In this document: one piece after another, positions 31,729 to 40,138 of the stretch
How the letters are laid out: each line of letters opens with the position of its first letter
Position numbering within the stretch: position 1 is the first letter of the stretch
NCBI RefSeq assembly: GCF_000194155.1
Contig: NZ_GL877881.1
Coordinates: 417,846 to 481,845 of the forward strand
DNA: 64,000 nucleotides
Direction: 5' to 3'
Source of the DNA: Saccharopolyspora spinosa NRRL 18395
Lineage (GTDB): Bacteria; Actinomycetota; Actinomycetes; Mycobacteriales; Pseudonocardiaceae
Program-made: the position numbers and the translations under genes
Notes under the pieces: generated by a model
The model's database searches: none
Told to the model about the DNA's origin: nothing
What the model saw: the letters and a program-made list of their open reading frames with translations, nothing else

Positions 31729-32871
31729 TTGGTCCGACGAACCGCGCTCATGGTCCATCCCGGTGCCGAGCTGTACGGATCCGACCGCATATTCCTGGAA
31801 TCGGTCATCGCGTTGACCGATGCGGGCTGGCGGGTGGTGGTCGCGCTGCCGGAGCGGGGACCGCTCGCCGACCGACTGCGCGACCAAGGCGCAGAAGTGG
31901 TCCTGTGCCCGACCCCGGTGCTGCGGAAGTCGGCGTTGCGCCCAGCCGGATTCCTGCGGCTGCTGCTGGAAGGACTGCGGGCAGTGGCGCCGACTTTGCG
32001 TTTGCTGCGGAGGACCCGGCCCGACGTCGTGTACGTCAATACCGTGACCGTGCCGCTGTGGCTCCTGCTCGCCCGCTCGACCCGGCGATCGGTGATCGCC
32101 CACGTGCACGAGGCTGAGGACAGCGCACCACGCCTGGTCAGGACCGCGCTCGCCGCTCCCCTGCTATGCGCTACCTCGGTGGTGGTGAACAGCGAGGCCA
32201 CGGCTCGCGTGATCACGCGACCGCTGCCTCGGCTGCGTCACCGGATCCGCTTGGTCTACAACGGTATTGCCGGGCCGGCGCAGGCCGCGTCCCGTGGCGG
32301 CGAGCGACCCGATCCGGTCCGGATCGTGCTCGTCGGTCGGCTGTCACCGCGCAAGGGCACCGACGTCGCGGTACGCGCGATCGCCCGCTTGCGCGCCGAT
32401 GGCCACGACGTCGTCCTCGAACTATTGGGGTCCGCGTTCACCGGCTACGAGTGGTACGAGCGGCAACTGGCGGACCTCGTGCGGCGTCACGACCTGGCGG
32501 AGGTGGTCACCATCCGCGGTTTCCGCGCGGACGTCTGGGATGCCTACCGGGACGCCGACATCGCGCTGGTCCCGTCGCGGTTCGAGCCTTTCGGCAACAC
32601 CGCCGTGGAGGCGCAGCTGGCCGGAACCCCGGTGATCGTGACCGATGTGCAGGGCTTGCCGGAAACCGTCGCGCAGGGCCGCTACGGCCGCGTCGTGCCC
32701 GCCGACGACCCCGACGCCCTCGCCGAAGCGATCAGCGATGCGCTTGCCCAATGGCAAGGAACTCTCGCCACCGCAGCGCAGGCTCGCCAGCACGCCCAGG
32801 AGGCGTTCTCACCGCAGCGCTACCACGACGACATCGCCACGATCGCAACCGACGCCGCCGGCCGCCGCTGA
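31729..32871 (+). CDS. GT4-family glycosyltransferase
   Basis: A 380-residue GT-B enzyme. N-terminal VHPGAELYGSDRIFLE is the acceptor-domain loop; the donor domain shows VLVGRLSPRKGTDVAVRA and the catalytic E-x7-E in FEPFGNTAVEAQLAGTPVIV. Start is TTG 31729 (GGAG five bases upstream) or ATG 31750; both keep the fold. It follows the polymerase gene by 14 bases and converges on the priming phosphotransferase gene. Confidence 0.88.
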   Translation: MVRRTALMVHPGAELYGSDRIFLESVIALTDAGWRVVVALPERGPLADRLRDQGAEVVLCPTPVLRKSALRPAGFLRLLLEGLRAVAPTLRLLRRTRPDVVYVNTVTVPLWLLLARSTRRSVIAHVHEAEDSAPRLVRTALAAPLLCATSVVVNSEATARVITRPLPRLRHRIRLVYNGIAGPAQAASRGGERPDPVRIVLVGRLSPRKGTDVAVRAIARLRADGHDVVLELLGSAFTGYEWYERQLADLVRRHDLAEVVTIRGFRADVWDAYRDADIALVPSRFEPFGNTAVEAQLAGTPVIVTDVQGLPETVAQGRYGRVVPADDPDALAEAISDALAQWQGTLATAAQARQHAQEAFSPQRYHDDIATIATDAAGRR

Positions 32872-32885
32872 CGAGTCAACGGCCG

Positions 32886-34400
32886 TCAGTACGCGCCCTG
32901 CTTGGTCAGCACCGCGCGCACGGTCTTCCAGAGGATCACGGCGTCCATCGCCAGCGACCAGTTCTCCACATACCGCAGGTCGAGCCGGACGCTCTCGGCC
33001 CACGACAGGTCGCTGCGACCACTGACCTGCCACAGCCCGGTGAGCCCCGGCTTGACCAGCAAGCGGCGCCCCACCTCGTAGTCGTAGGTCTCGGTCTCCT
33101 CCGGCAGTGGCGGTCTCGGGCCGACCAGCGACATGTGCCCGGCGAGGACGTTGAACAGCTGCGGCAGCTCGTCGAGCGAGTACCGGCGCAGCAGAGCACC
33201 GACCTTGGTCACCCTCGGGTCGCGGCGCAGTTTGAACAACGGACCTTCCGCATCGTTGGCCGGGCGCAACGCGGTTCGCATCGCGTCCGCGCCCACCACC
33301 ATCGTGCGGAACTTCAGCATCGTGAACGTGGTGCCGCCTCGTCCGGTCCGGCGCTGCCGGTAGATCACCGGTCCGCCATCGGACAACTTCACGACGAGGG
33401 CGATCACCAGCATCGCCGGCCCGATCAGGCCCAGCAGGAGCAGCGCGCTCACCCAGTCGGCGAGGGCCTTCACGACTCGGCGACCACCGGTGAAGGCGGG
33501 TTCGCTGACCTTCAGCATCGGCATCCCCAGCACCGACGACACGTGCAGCCGGGGACCGGCCACCTCCATCAGCACCGGGGCAACGACCATCTCGGCGGAG
33601 GTGTCCTCGATCTTCCACGCCAATTCCTGCAAGCGGCGCGGAGTCCAGTAGGCGTCGGCGGTTATGGCGACCACTCGGTACCCGCCGCGCCGGACGTGCT
33701 CCGCGAGCTCCTCGACATCACCGATCACCGGAACGCCATCCACCTCGCTGGCCAGCCCCTCGCCGGTTTCGGGACGAAGGCACAGCGCTTGAATCTGCCA
33801 TCCGACGTGCGGTTGCTGGCGGGTGCGCGCGATGAGGTCGCGCAGCGTGTGCCTACTGCCCGCAGCGATCACCGGTAGCAGGCACCTGCCGTCGCTGCGG
33901 GCGCTGTGCAGGTAGCGGCGCAGCAAGTACCGCTGCGCGAGCACCAGAAGCGCAAGCGACGGTAAGACACCGAAAACCCACGGCCGCACTTCCAGCGGCG
34001 GCACCGCAAGCCCTGCGACCGCGAGGACGACGCCAGCGGAGAAGATCCCTCGCCCCAGGCGGCGGTACTCCTCGTGGCCTTGCCCCAGGACCCTGATGTT
34101 CCAGGAACCGACCAGGGCCCACAACACGGCCACCGCGGTGAGCAACGCCAACACCATCGGAGGCAGCACCGCGATGTCCAGCCAGGCCGCCCAGAGCGAT
34201 CCCGCTGCCGAAGCCATCGCCGTTGCAACGGCGTCGCTGGCGATCACCGCGAATCGGTACCGCCGTTGCCACACCGTCGCGGGCAGTGCGGGGAGCGGGT
34301 GGTCCGGAGGTGCTGTCGCGTTCAACCGCGGAGCCTGAACGAATCCCGTCGACCCTACGCCGTCCGGCAATGACATCGGTGCGCGCATCGGCTCCTGCAT
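32886..34400 (-). CDS. Polyprenyl glycosylphosphotransferase (exopolysaccharide priming enzyme)
   Basis: A 504-residue membrane enzyme of the WcaJ/WbaP type. Residues about 45-175 hold four TM helices, then a CoA-binding-like domain (PVIAAGSRHTLRDLIA), a fifth hydrophobic segment, and the catalytic bacterial sugar transferase domain: TFTMLKFRTMVVGAD, SLDELPQLFNVLAGHMSLVG, GRSDLSW. It transfers sugar-1-phosphate from a UDP-sugar to undecaprenyl phosphate, the first step of repeat-unit assembly. GAGAGGGG lies before the ATG at 34400. Single-gene transcript converging on the glycosyltransferase. Confidence 0.92.
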   Translation of the reverse strand: MQEPMRAPMSLPDGVGSTGFVQAPRLNATAPPDHPLPALPATVWQRRYRFAVIASDAVATAMASAAGSLWAAWLDIAVLPPMVLALLTAVAVLWALVGSWNIRVLGQGHEEYRRLGRGIFSAGVVLAVAGLAVPPLEVRPWVFGVLPSLALLVLAQRYLLRRYLHSARSDGRCLLPVIAAGSRHTLRDLIARTRQQPHVGWQIQALCLRPETGEGLASEVDGVPVIGDVEELAEHVRRGGYRVVAITADAYWTPRRLQELAWKIEDTSAEMVVAPVLMEVAGPRLHVSSVLGMPMLKVSEPAFTGGRRVVKALADWVSALLLLGLIGPAMLVIALVVKLSDGGPVIYRQRRTGRGGTTFTMLKFRTMVVGADAMRTALRPANDAEGPLFKLRRDPRVTKVGALLRRYSLDELPQLFNVLAGHMSLVGPRPPLPEETETYDYEVGRRLLVKPGLTGLWQVSGRSDLSWAESVRLDLRYVENWSLAMDAVILWKTVRAVLTKQGAY

Positions 34401-34802
34401 CAGACCCCTCTCCAGTTGGCAAAATCGTCCGCGCGGTAAAGGCGATCGGACGTCAGAGCTATCGGGGCAATCACGAATCCGTTACACGTTCACCGACGAA
34501 AGTTGAACCGCCGTGGGACTGGAAGGCCAAGCAGCCCGATCCCCGGCGGCCCTCGGCGACGTGCCCAGCATCCTTCTTCAACGGCTCGCCTACATCACCA
34601 CCGATAGCCGCCCCGCATGTGCGCTGTTGGCGAACGGCGGTGACGTCCGCGGCTGTGCGGCGGATGCCTCGCATGGCTCGCATGCACCGCGTATGCCGAC
34701 CATTCGTTCCAACGAGCGTGTCGGTGCACGAGCTAAATCTGGGCCTGCAAGGACCTGATGCCCTCGTCCTCGATCTTGTGTCGGCCTACGATTTCGGCAG
34801 AC

Positions 34803-34821
34803 GATATCGAATTCCGATATC
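34803..34821. promoter_or_regulatory. Inverted repeat, probable PadR operator 1
   Basis: GATATCG-aattc-CGATATC, perfect 7-bp arms, about 180 bases upstream of the PadR start. It shares the ATATCG half-site with the second repeat at 34944-34958. Confidence 0.5.
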
Positions 34822-34943
34822 TACGCGGAACGGAAGGGGGACCGGTCCATGAAAACCACGCGACATGGCCTGGGAGCGGGGAGGCTCACTTCCCACCCGC
34901 CCAGGCCCTCCGGTGGCTGCACAGCAGTTCGACCGCCTCGTAG

Positions 34944-34958
34944 TATCGGAAGCCGATA
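34944..34958. promoter_or_regulatory. Inverted repeat, probable PadR operator 2
   Basis: TATCGG-aag-CCGATA, perfect 6-bp arms, 43 bases before the PadR GTG, where it would cover the promoter. Autoregulation through such repeats is usual for PadR-family proteins. Confidence 0.55.
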
Positions 34959-35001
34959 TCGGTTTTGCCATCGAGAGACCGGCCTGTTCCAAGGGGGCGC
35001 G

Positions 35002-35346
35002 GTGCGGGAGTTCTTACGCGGTGCGATTCGGCTGCACATCCTGCACCACGCGGCCGAAGAACCGATACATGGCGCGTGGATGGCCCGCGAGCTGGCCAGT
35101 CACGGTTACCGAGTAAGCCCCGGCACCCTGTACCCCACGTTGCATCGGCTGGAAGCAGAAGGGCTGCTGGTGTCCGACCACGAACTGGTGGAAGGCCGTC
35201 AGCGGCGGGTCTACCGCCCAACCGATGCGGGCCTGGAAGCGCTAGCTGCCGATCGGGCTGCGCTGCGGGAGCTGGCACGGGAAGTCCTCGGCTACCACGA
35301 CCTCACCGGAGATCATCGCGACAACCCGGAAGGAGCGCCGTCATGA
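35002..35346 (+). CDS. PadR-family transcriptional regulator
   Basis: A 114-residue winged-helix repressor. REFLRGAIRLHILHHA, HGYRVSPGTLYPTLHRLEAEG and the wing GRQRRVYRPTDAG are the PadR signature; the short C-terminal helix dimerises. Start is GTG 35002 with AAGGGGG four bases upstream; the frame is open further up but without homology. It overlaps the DoxX gene by four bases, so the two form an operon. Confidence 0.87.
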   Translation: MREFLRGAIRLHILHHAAEEPIHGAWMARELASHGYRVSPGTLYPTLHRLEAEGLLVSDHELVEGRQRRVYRPTDAGLEALAADRAALRELAREVLGYHDLTGDHRDNPEGAPS

Positions 35347-35813
35347 CCACTGCGGTGCACACCGGATGGGGGACGCGACTGCTCAGCACCGACGCCCCGG
35401 CTGCGACGATCCTCATCCGGCTGGTCGTGGGCGGCATTTTCCTGTCCGAAGGGATCCAGAAATTCCTGTTTCCGGCCAAGCTCGGCCCCGGCCGGTTCGC
35501 CAAGGAAACCCCACTACCAGCGCCGGAATTCTTCGCCTACCTCGACGGGGTGTTTGAGATCGGCTGTGGGGTGCTGCTCATCCTCGGGCTGCTCACCCGG
35601 CTAGCAGCCATCCCCATGATCATCAACATGCTCGGCGCGGAGATCCTCACCAAGTTCCCCCTCCTGGCCCACGGCGGGGTGTGGACCTACATGCACGAGG
35701 CACGCCCCGAACTCAGCCAGCTGTTCGGCTCGGTGTTCCTACTGATCGTCGGCGCGGGAGCGTGGTCACTGGACGCCTGGCTGACCGCCCCACGGCACAC
35801 CTCTGCCGCCTGA
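35343..35813 (+). CDS. DoxX-family membrane protein
   Basis: A 156-residue protein with four TM helices. The DoxX landmarks are RLVVGGIFLSEGIQKFLFP, then VFEIGCGVLLILGLLTRLAA and a last helix. DoxX proteins are linked to redox stress, thiol homeostasis or quinone-related oxidation; the substrate here is not evident. ATG 35343 overlaps the PadR stop (ATGA). Its control by the PadR repressor suggests induction by a small aromatic or electrophile, which is inference. Confidence 0.87.
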   Translation: MTTAVHTGWGTRLLSTDAPAATILIRLVVGGIFLSEGIQKFLFPAKLGPGRFAKETPLPAPEFFAYLDGVFEIGCGVLLILGLLTRLAAIPMIINMLGAEILTKFPLLAHGGVWTYMHEARPELSQLFGSVFLLIVGAGAWSLDAWLTAPRHTSAA

Positions 35814-35974
35814 CCGCCGATCACCGCACAACCACCAGCGCCAGCAGGTAAGCCACGGACACCCACACGACCGCAACCAGCGGTGTTTGGCACTCCGTTC
35901 GAAGGTTTGTGTAGGTGAGCCGCTACCCCGCATCGACGATTTCGATGGTGTCGATGGGCGCCGGTGGCGGTGCT

Positions 35975-36544
35975 TCAGTCGCCGCCGGAAAGGCCCAGCA
36001 CGATCGCCTCGATGATGAGGGCGATGCCAGTCACGATCTCGTAACGGATGTTGAGTCGCCTGCGAACCAGTCGGAAGGCGGTGCGGCCCAGCACAAGCCC
36101 GACGAAGGTCATCACGGCGGTGATGACTCCGAAAAGCACGGCTGGCAGCCACGGGGAGAACCCGAGCAATCCGAGGCTGGCGCCTGCGAGAACATTGTCC
36201 ACGCTCAGCGGCAGCGGAAGACCGAACAGCATCCACGAGTGCTCTAGCTCCTGCTCGGTGTCGGTCACCGGGTGCCGCCACGCCCGCAGCAGCAGGTACA
36301 GGCCATATGCGCCGAGCGCGATCGGGCCCACGTAGTCGGCCACCGGTCCGATGGCCTCACCGACGTAATGTCCGAGGAGCAGGCCCACCAGGGGTGCGGC
36401 GCCGTCCCAGAACCCGAAGTTGACCGCGACCAGTGCCATCCGGCGCCAGCCGAGCCGCAGCGGCCCGAGCAGGACTGCGGTCCGGAAATTGTCCAGGCCG
36501 AGGAAGAACCCGAGCGCAACGAGGTTCGCGGCCTGTCCGATCAT
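35975..36544 (-). CDS. MntP-like (DUF204) efflux membrane protein
   Basis: A 189-residue protein with six TM helices, the length of manganese exporters of the MntP/LysE superfamily. Two half-repeats carry related acidic motifs: FFLGLDNFRTAVLLG in TM1 and PLPLSVDNVLAGASLG in TM4, where MntP has its transport aspartates. ATG 36544 follows GGGGGGCGAC. The substrate is likely a divalent cation but the motif is not the canonical MntP one, so I leave the symbol empty. No yybP-ykoY-type leader was recognised upstream. Confidence 0.7.
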   Translation of the reverse strand: MIGQAANLVALGFFLGLDNFRTAVLLGPLRLGWRRMALVAVNFGFWDGAAPLVGLLLGHYVGEAIGPVADYVGPIALGAYGLYLLLRAWRHPVTDTEQELEHSWMLFGLPLPLSVDNVLAGASLGLLGFSPWLPAVLFGVITAVMTFVGLVLGRTAFRLVRRRLNIRYEIVTGIALIIEAIVLGLSGGD

Positions 36545-36940
36545 GTCGCCCCCCGCACGAAGCACAACCGCTCCCGCTTGCGCGCAGCTGCCACCACCTG
36601 CCGCATGAACGCTCTCCCCTTCTGATCAGGATGCTCCGGCTCCCAAGGTGCCGTGGCGGACAAGCATCCGCAATCGATGGCAACGACAGCCGGCGCGGGG
36701 CGATTTCCACGGTCCAGTGGCCTCCCAGGTCCGTACCGCAATCGGCTCCCGAGCCGTGGCATCCCTGCGCAACCTCGCCGGTCAGCATCCTGCGGAGCAA
36801 CGGCTTCCCCAACATCGCCCGAGAAGTCAAGGCGGGCATCCAGGCAGGCGAGGGCGACCTCTTGGCCGGGGTGGAGCGTCGACACCGACGCGCTGCCCCA
36901 CGAGGACGGCGGGCCCGTCGGTGAGCGGTCGCGCTGGGCC
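36545..36940. other. Gap without a recognisable gene
   Basis: About 400 bases upstream of the MntP-like gene and downstream of the HEPN gene. Open frames exist on both strands but none has family motifs; possible gene debris. Confidence 0.4.
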
Positions 36941-38089
36941 TCAACTTAGTGTTGTAGTGATGCGGTTGACCCACATCCGTACAGTCGCTCGGTCACGCTT
37001 CTTCAGCAGGCGCAGGTGGGAGACTCTGTTGCGTATCGGCATGACGTCCTGTCTGAAACGCCGCCACAGGGCCCCGTCCCACGACAGGCCCTTGAACTTC
37101 GCCGACTCGACGACCTGGAGCAGTTCACCGAGGGTCAGCCACTCGATGGGGTCTCGTAGCTCGGAGACATTCCACGCAGTCACGTTAACGTCGTTTCGTG
37201 CTCGTTCGAGCACAAGCTGAGCGATGGTCTCGTTGAAGAGATTCTTGCGCCACTGTGCACCCGCGTCCCGAATGGCGGCTTCGCGCAGCAATCTCCGGAT
37301 CGTGCGTTCAATTTGCCAGAGACCCTCGGAGACCGCGGGGAGATCGGCCTGAGGTCCGACGATAGTAGCGATTACGTCGGCGACGGCGTTTTTGAACTGC
37401 CAGAACGGCCCCGGCGAATTAAACCTCAGGGCGCCGTCGACGATGTAGGCAAGGCCGGCGCCGCGCATCGCCTCCGCGACACCAGGCTCGACTTCGGTGA
37501 TGAAGCTGGCGCCGTGGTTCGCTTCGAAAACGGCGAAATCCAGGTCCGTGAGGACGTTGACGCCGAGTTCTTCAAGTGCCGTTCGCAGGAGGAGGTTCAA
37601 GTCGGATTGGCGACCAAGCCCGACCGACGGAAGCGATGACGCCGGAATATGTCGCAGCTCTTCGGGGCGTTCGTGCGGTTCGAGCAACGGGAGGCAATGC
37701 CAGGATGCGTCGTCAAGCAGGCTGCTGCCCGCGACCGGAGCGAAAGAGATCTTCGGCATGCGGGAAACCAGGCAGATCTCTGCGTCGATGTCCCGGAGTT
37801 TGTTGACCTTCGCGCGGAGCGCTCCCAGCGTGACACCGCCGGCTTTGCCGTCATGTGCGAATGCCTCTATGCCGTCCAGGATGACCGGCCCGGTGGGAAG
37901 TTCGACGGGACTCGATGTTCCCGCGAAGTCCGCGGCATTGAGCACGGTTCCGCCCAAAGCGCCGAGCAGAGGTTCCCGGAGAATGTCGAACGCGGCACCG
38001 CACTGGATGAAGATCAGCTTGAAGCGTTTCATCCGGGTGCGGATCTCCGCAGCCCGGTTCTGTGCGCTGGAGAGGATGAGGTCCGTCAT
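36941..38089 (-). CDS. HEPN-domain protein with degenerate NTPase-like N-terminal half
   Basis: A 382-residue protein of no named family that I recognise. Residues about 230-380 are helical and end in PIRNRVSHLRLLKKRD: R353-x4-H358 is the catalytic motif of HEPN ribonucleases (Swt1-like). The N-terminal half has alternating strands and helices (FKLIFIQCGAAFDILREPLL, GPVILDGIEAF, AEICLVSR) like a P-loop fold but lacks a GKT/S motif. ATG 38089 overlaps the stop of the preceding gene. HEPN proteins often cut RNA in defence or toxin systems, so a defence role is possible; this is inference. Confidence 0.65.
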   Translation of the reverse strand: MTDLILSSAQNRAAEIRTRMKRFKLIFIQCGAAFDILREPLLGALGGTVLNAADFAGTSSPVELPTGPVILDGIEAFAHDGKAGGVTLGALRAKVNKLRDIDAEICLVSRMPKISFAPVAGSSLLDDASWHCLPLLEPHERPEELRHIPASSLPSVGLGRQSDLNLLLRTALEELGVNVLTDLDFAVFEANHGASFITEVEPGVAEAMRGAGLAYIVDGALRFNSPGPFWQFKNAVADVIATIVGPQADLPAVSEGLWQIERTIRRLLREAAIRDAGAQWRKNLFNETIAQLVLERARNDVNVTAWNVSELRDPIEWLTLGELLQVVESAKFKGLSWDGALWRRFRQDVMPIRNRVSHLRLLKKRDRATVRMWVNRITTTLS

Positions 38090-38784
38090 AGTAATTGCAG
38101 TACCGGCGTGAGTTCGTAGGAGTACCTTCTGACATGATCGAGCATCTCGCGCATGTTTACGGCAATCTGGTGGCGCCAGGTGTTGATGGTCCTCATGACC
38201 AGCGGGTTTTTAAGCTCACGATGGAACGTGTCGAAAGGCAGCTCGTTGACGACGGCGGAGGCCAGGTGCCGGTAGCGGAACGCGCGCCCTCCTGCCGCCT
38301 CGAACAATGCCTCCAGCGCGCCATCCTCGATCGTGATGCGCATCTTCTGCCCCACGGACCGGGCAAGGTCGTCGGCTTCGTGCCGTTCGAACGGAGCGAG
38401 AAAGTTCGCCTTTGCCCAGGAGAACAGCGGATTGGGCCGGCCGAGGAACTGCGATCCGAAACGGGCGAGAATCACCTGATGATCCTCGACCACGGGAACC
38501 GCCTGTTTGCGCCGCTGCAGATTCCGTGAGGTGTCGGGGTGTGTCGATGGCTTAACCGCTCCGGCGTTCCGGGTCGACTGGCGCGGAGTGGTAGCACCGG
38601 CCTCGGTCGCGACGTCGTACTGGCCGAATGAGTCCTTGACGCGTGTCGCTGTCGCGCTATCGACAAGACTGGAGGCACCAGGGGCCGGCACACCGAGCTC
38701 GCTCAACCGCGCTAACACGCTGTGAGATGACATGCTCAGAGATCTGGCCAACTCATGGCCCCGGAGCCCCACACCTTTCACCAT
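38086..38784 (-). CDS. IF2_N-like domain joined to an ATPase lid-like domain; partner of the HEPN protein
   Basis: A 232-residue protein. Residues about 5-50 (GLRGHELARSLSMSSHSVLA, then a Leu-Gly turn) look like the IF2 N-terminal subdomain, a small helical nucleic-acid or partner-binding unit. After a basic linker, residues about 120-215 (FLAPFERHEADDLARSVGQK, ALEALFEAAGGRAFRYRHLA) resemble the lid and winged-helix part that follows the NTPase core in STAND/AAA ATPases. The core itself (Walker A and B) is missing, so it is either a truncated ATPase or a specialised adaptor. It overlaps the HEPN gene by four bases and must be co-expressed with it. Confidence 0.55.
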   Translation of the reverse strand: MVKGVGLRGHELARSLSMSSHSVLARLSELGVPAPGASSLVDSATATRVKDSFGQYDVATEAGATTPRQSTRNAGAVKPSTHPDTSRNLQRRKQAVPVVEDHQVILARFGSQFLGRPNPLFSWAKANFLAPFERHEADDLARSVGQKMRITIEDGALEALFEAAGGRAFRYRHLASAVVNELPFDTFHRELKNPLVMRTINTWRHQIAVNMREMLDHVRRYSYELTPVLQLL

Positions 38785-39164
38785 CCCCCGCCACGTTGCG
38801 TTTCACAACACGATAGTGGACGTTCCCGGAGTCACGGGCGGGGCTTGACTACTCCAATGGCCTACTTTATGCGCCCGAATGGCGCTATCAAACCACTGCG
38901 AATGTTGGGAGAATTCTCGCTTTTGGTACGTGGCTGGCTGGGAGGCCCTGCCCGAATGCAGAAGGACACCGACTCCGGCATCTTCGAGCGCATCGAGCAG
39001 GGCGTAATACACCCGCACATCCTGACAACTCACCGCCGACGGCAGCGCCTGCCTGAAGATCACCGTCGGCGGCGCTACTGAACGCGAAGCAATGGCCGCC
39101 TGGCAGGGCGTGTGCAAGGTTGACCTATCCGGTTTAGGTAGTTTCGGGCGGGAAGGTGGGTGGC

Positions 39165-39204
39165 AGGTTGCCCAGGTGGTGGACAGGTTGGCCAGGTGGT
39201 GGAC
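39165..39204 (+). repeat. 20-bp tandem repeat (two copies)
   Basis: AGGTTGCCCAGGTGGTGGAC at 39165-39184 is followed directly by the same unit with one change (C to G at its seventh base). Confidence 0.85.
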
Positions 39205-39360
39205 CGTTTCGATACCGGCGGCTGTGCCGTTCGGTCGGCGCCAGCGCCATATCCGGTTCGCAAGTTTCCGTCCAGAACAAAGACCTTCCAGGCTGCGGGT
39301 CCTGGCACGTCCGTACCCGCCCACGATTTCCATTGAAATTGCGGAGGTTGTCCACAGGCA

Positions 39361-39387
39361 TCGGCGTGTCGGGATGCGACACGCCGA
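39361..39387. repeat. Perfect 11-bp hairpin
   Basis: TCGGCGTGTCG - ggatg - CGACACGCCGA. It is followed five bases later by a longer hairpin, giving two adjacent stem-loops. Confidence 0.85.
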
Positions 39388-39391
39388 CGGT

Positions 39392-39439
39392 CCGCAAGTT
39401 CCATTGAAATCGAAGGTTCGATTTCAATGGAACTTGCGG
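39392..39439. repeat. Perfect 23-bp inverted repeat with 2-bp spacer
   Basis: The left arm begins CCGCAAGTTCCATTGAAATC and the right arm is its exact complement; only GG separates them. A related shorter copy of the element (TTCCATTGAAAT with flanking GCGG) occurs at about 39328-39344. The arms are AT-richer than their surroundings. Possible terminator, REP-like element or mobile-element end. Confidence 0.85.
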
Positions 39440-39486
39440 CTTCTCTCCGCCGAGGCGGACTCGATGAACGTCTTCGCACCGGGAGT

Positions 39487-39603
39487 CACACGACCCCGCA
39501 AGGACTCGACTGTGAGGGTGGGCCGGTCAAGCACAACCCGAATCAGGGAAGCCAAGAACACGAGAGCGCGGCTCCTGGACAGACCGTCACGGCTTGAACA
39601 ACC
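39487..39603 (+). repeat. 117-bp direct repeat, copy 1
   Basis: Begins CACACGACCCCGCAAGGACT and ends GCTTGAACAACC. Copy 2 lies 187 bases downstream with only a few substitutions and no indels. Confidence 0.88.
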
Positions 39604-39673
39604 ACCGCCAGGGCCGGCAGCAACCCATACAGGATTCCCCGCCCACCGCCTCCAGCGCCCGCCAGAGACCGTC

Positions 39674-39790
39674 CACACGACCCCGCAAGGACTCGACTGT
39701 GGGGGTGGGCCGGTCAAGCACAACCCGAACCAGGGAAGCCAAGAACACAAGAGCGCGGCTCCTGGACAGACCGTCACGGCTTGGACAACC
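39674..39790 (+). repeat. 117-bp direct repeat, copy 2
   Basis: Same unit as 39487-39603, ending GCTTGGACAACC. The 70-bp spacer between the copies is unique, so the pair spans about 304 bp. Confidence 0.88.
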
Positions 39791-40138
39791 CGATGATCTC
39801 CCACCGGAAACCGCGCCCTCGTCTCGCGTCCCACCTGGACAAAAACCCGCCGCAACCCTCAGATCAACCCTCAGATCAATCTTGCACACGCCCTGGGGCG
39901 CCTGGGTCGCGTCGGCGAAAAGCTGCGAGGCTTGCACGCACCCCGCAGCTCTTTTCACGACGCCACGAGATCGACGGCGCAGACCGAGCATCCTTGCCGC
40001 ACCCTGCCACCACCCGATCAACTGTCCTTTGTGGACTCGCATCTCATTGACGGGGGTCGGTCACCCGGCCCGTGTCCGCACCAGCAGCGCCCGCCACCCT
40101 GCCGCACCTGGCAGCGCAGCGAGACTGCTCGCACTGCG

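Larger units (their letters stand above)
34401..35001. other. 600-bp intergenic region with two inverted repeats
   Basis: No frame here looks coding: the open frames lack recognisable domains and good ribosome sites. The notable content is the pair of ATATCG-type inverted repeats at 34803-34821 and 34944-34958, probably operators of the PadR gene that follows. Confidence 0.5.
38785..40138. other. 1.35-kb gene-free, repeat-rich region
   Basis: No reading frame in this stretch has a recognisable domain or start signal. It holds a 20-bp tandem repeat, two consecutive perfect hairpins and two 117-bp direct repeats (listed separately). The minus-strand frame across the direct repeats contains a protein-like piece (FLASLVRVVLDRPTPTVESL) repeated with the DNA, so part of it may be broken coding sequence. 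Confidence 0.6.

Noticed and set aside
35975..36940. yybP-ykoY manganese riboswitch upstream of the MntP-like gene
   Set aside because: I looked for its conserved loops in the 400-bp leader and did not see them.
36541..36974. Minus-strand ORF upstream of the MntP-like gene as a longer N-terminus or separate gene
   Set aside because: Frame has no domain, poor codon statistics and no ribosome site; MntP-like homology begins at 36544.
38803..39333. Minus-strand ORF downstream of the repeats
   Set aside because: A short protein-like piece (YYALLDALEDAGVGVLLHSG) is present but without a start signal, family motif or intact flanks; I treat it as possible debris only.
39100..39800. CRISPR array
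   Set aside because: Repeats are two-copy, of different sizes and not regularly spaced; no cas gene is near.
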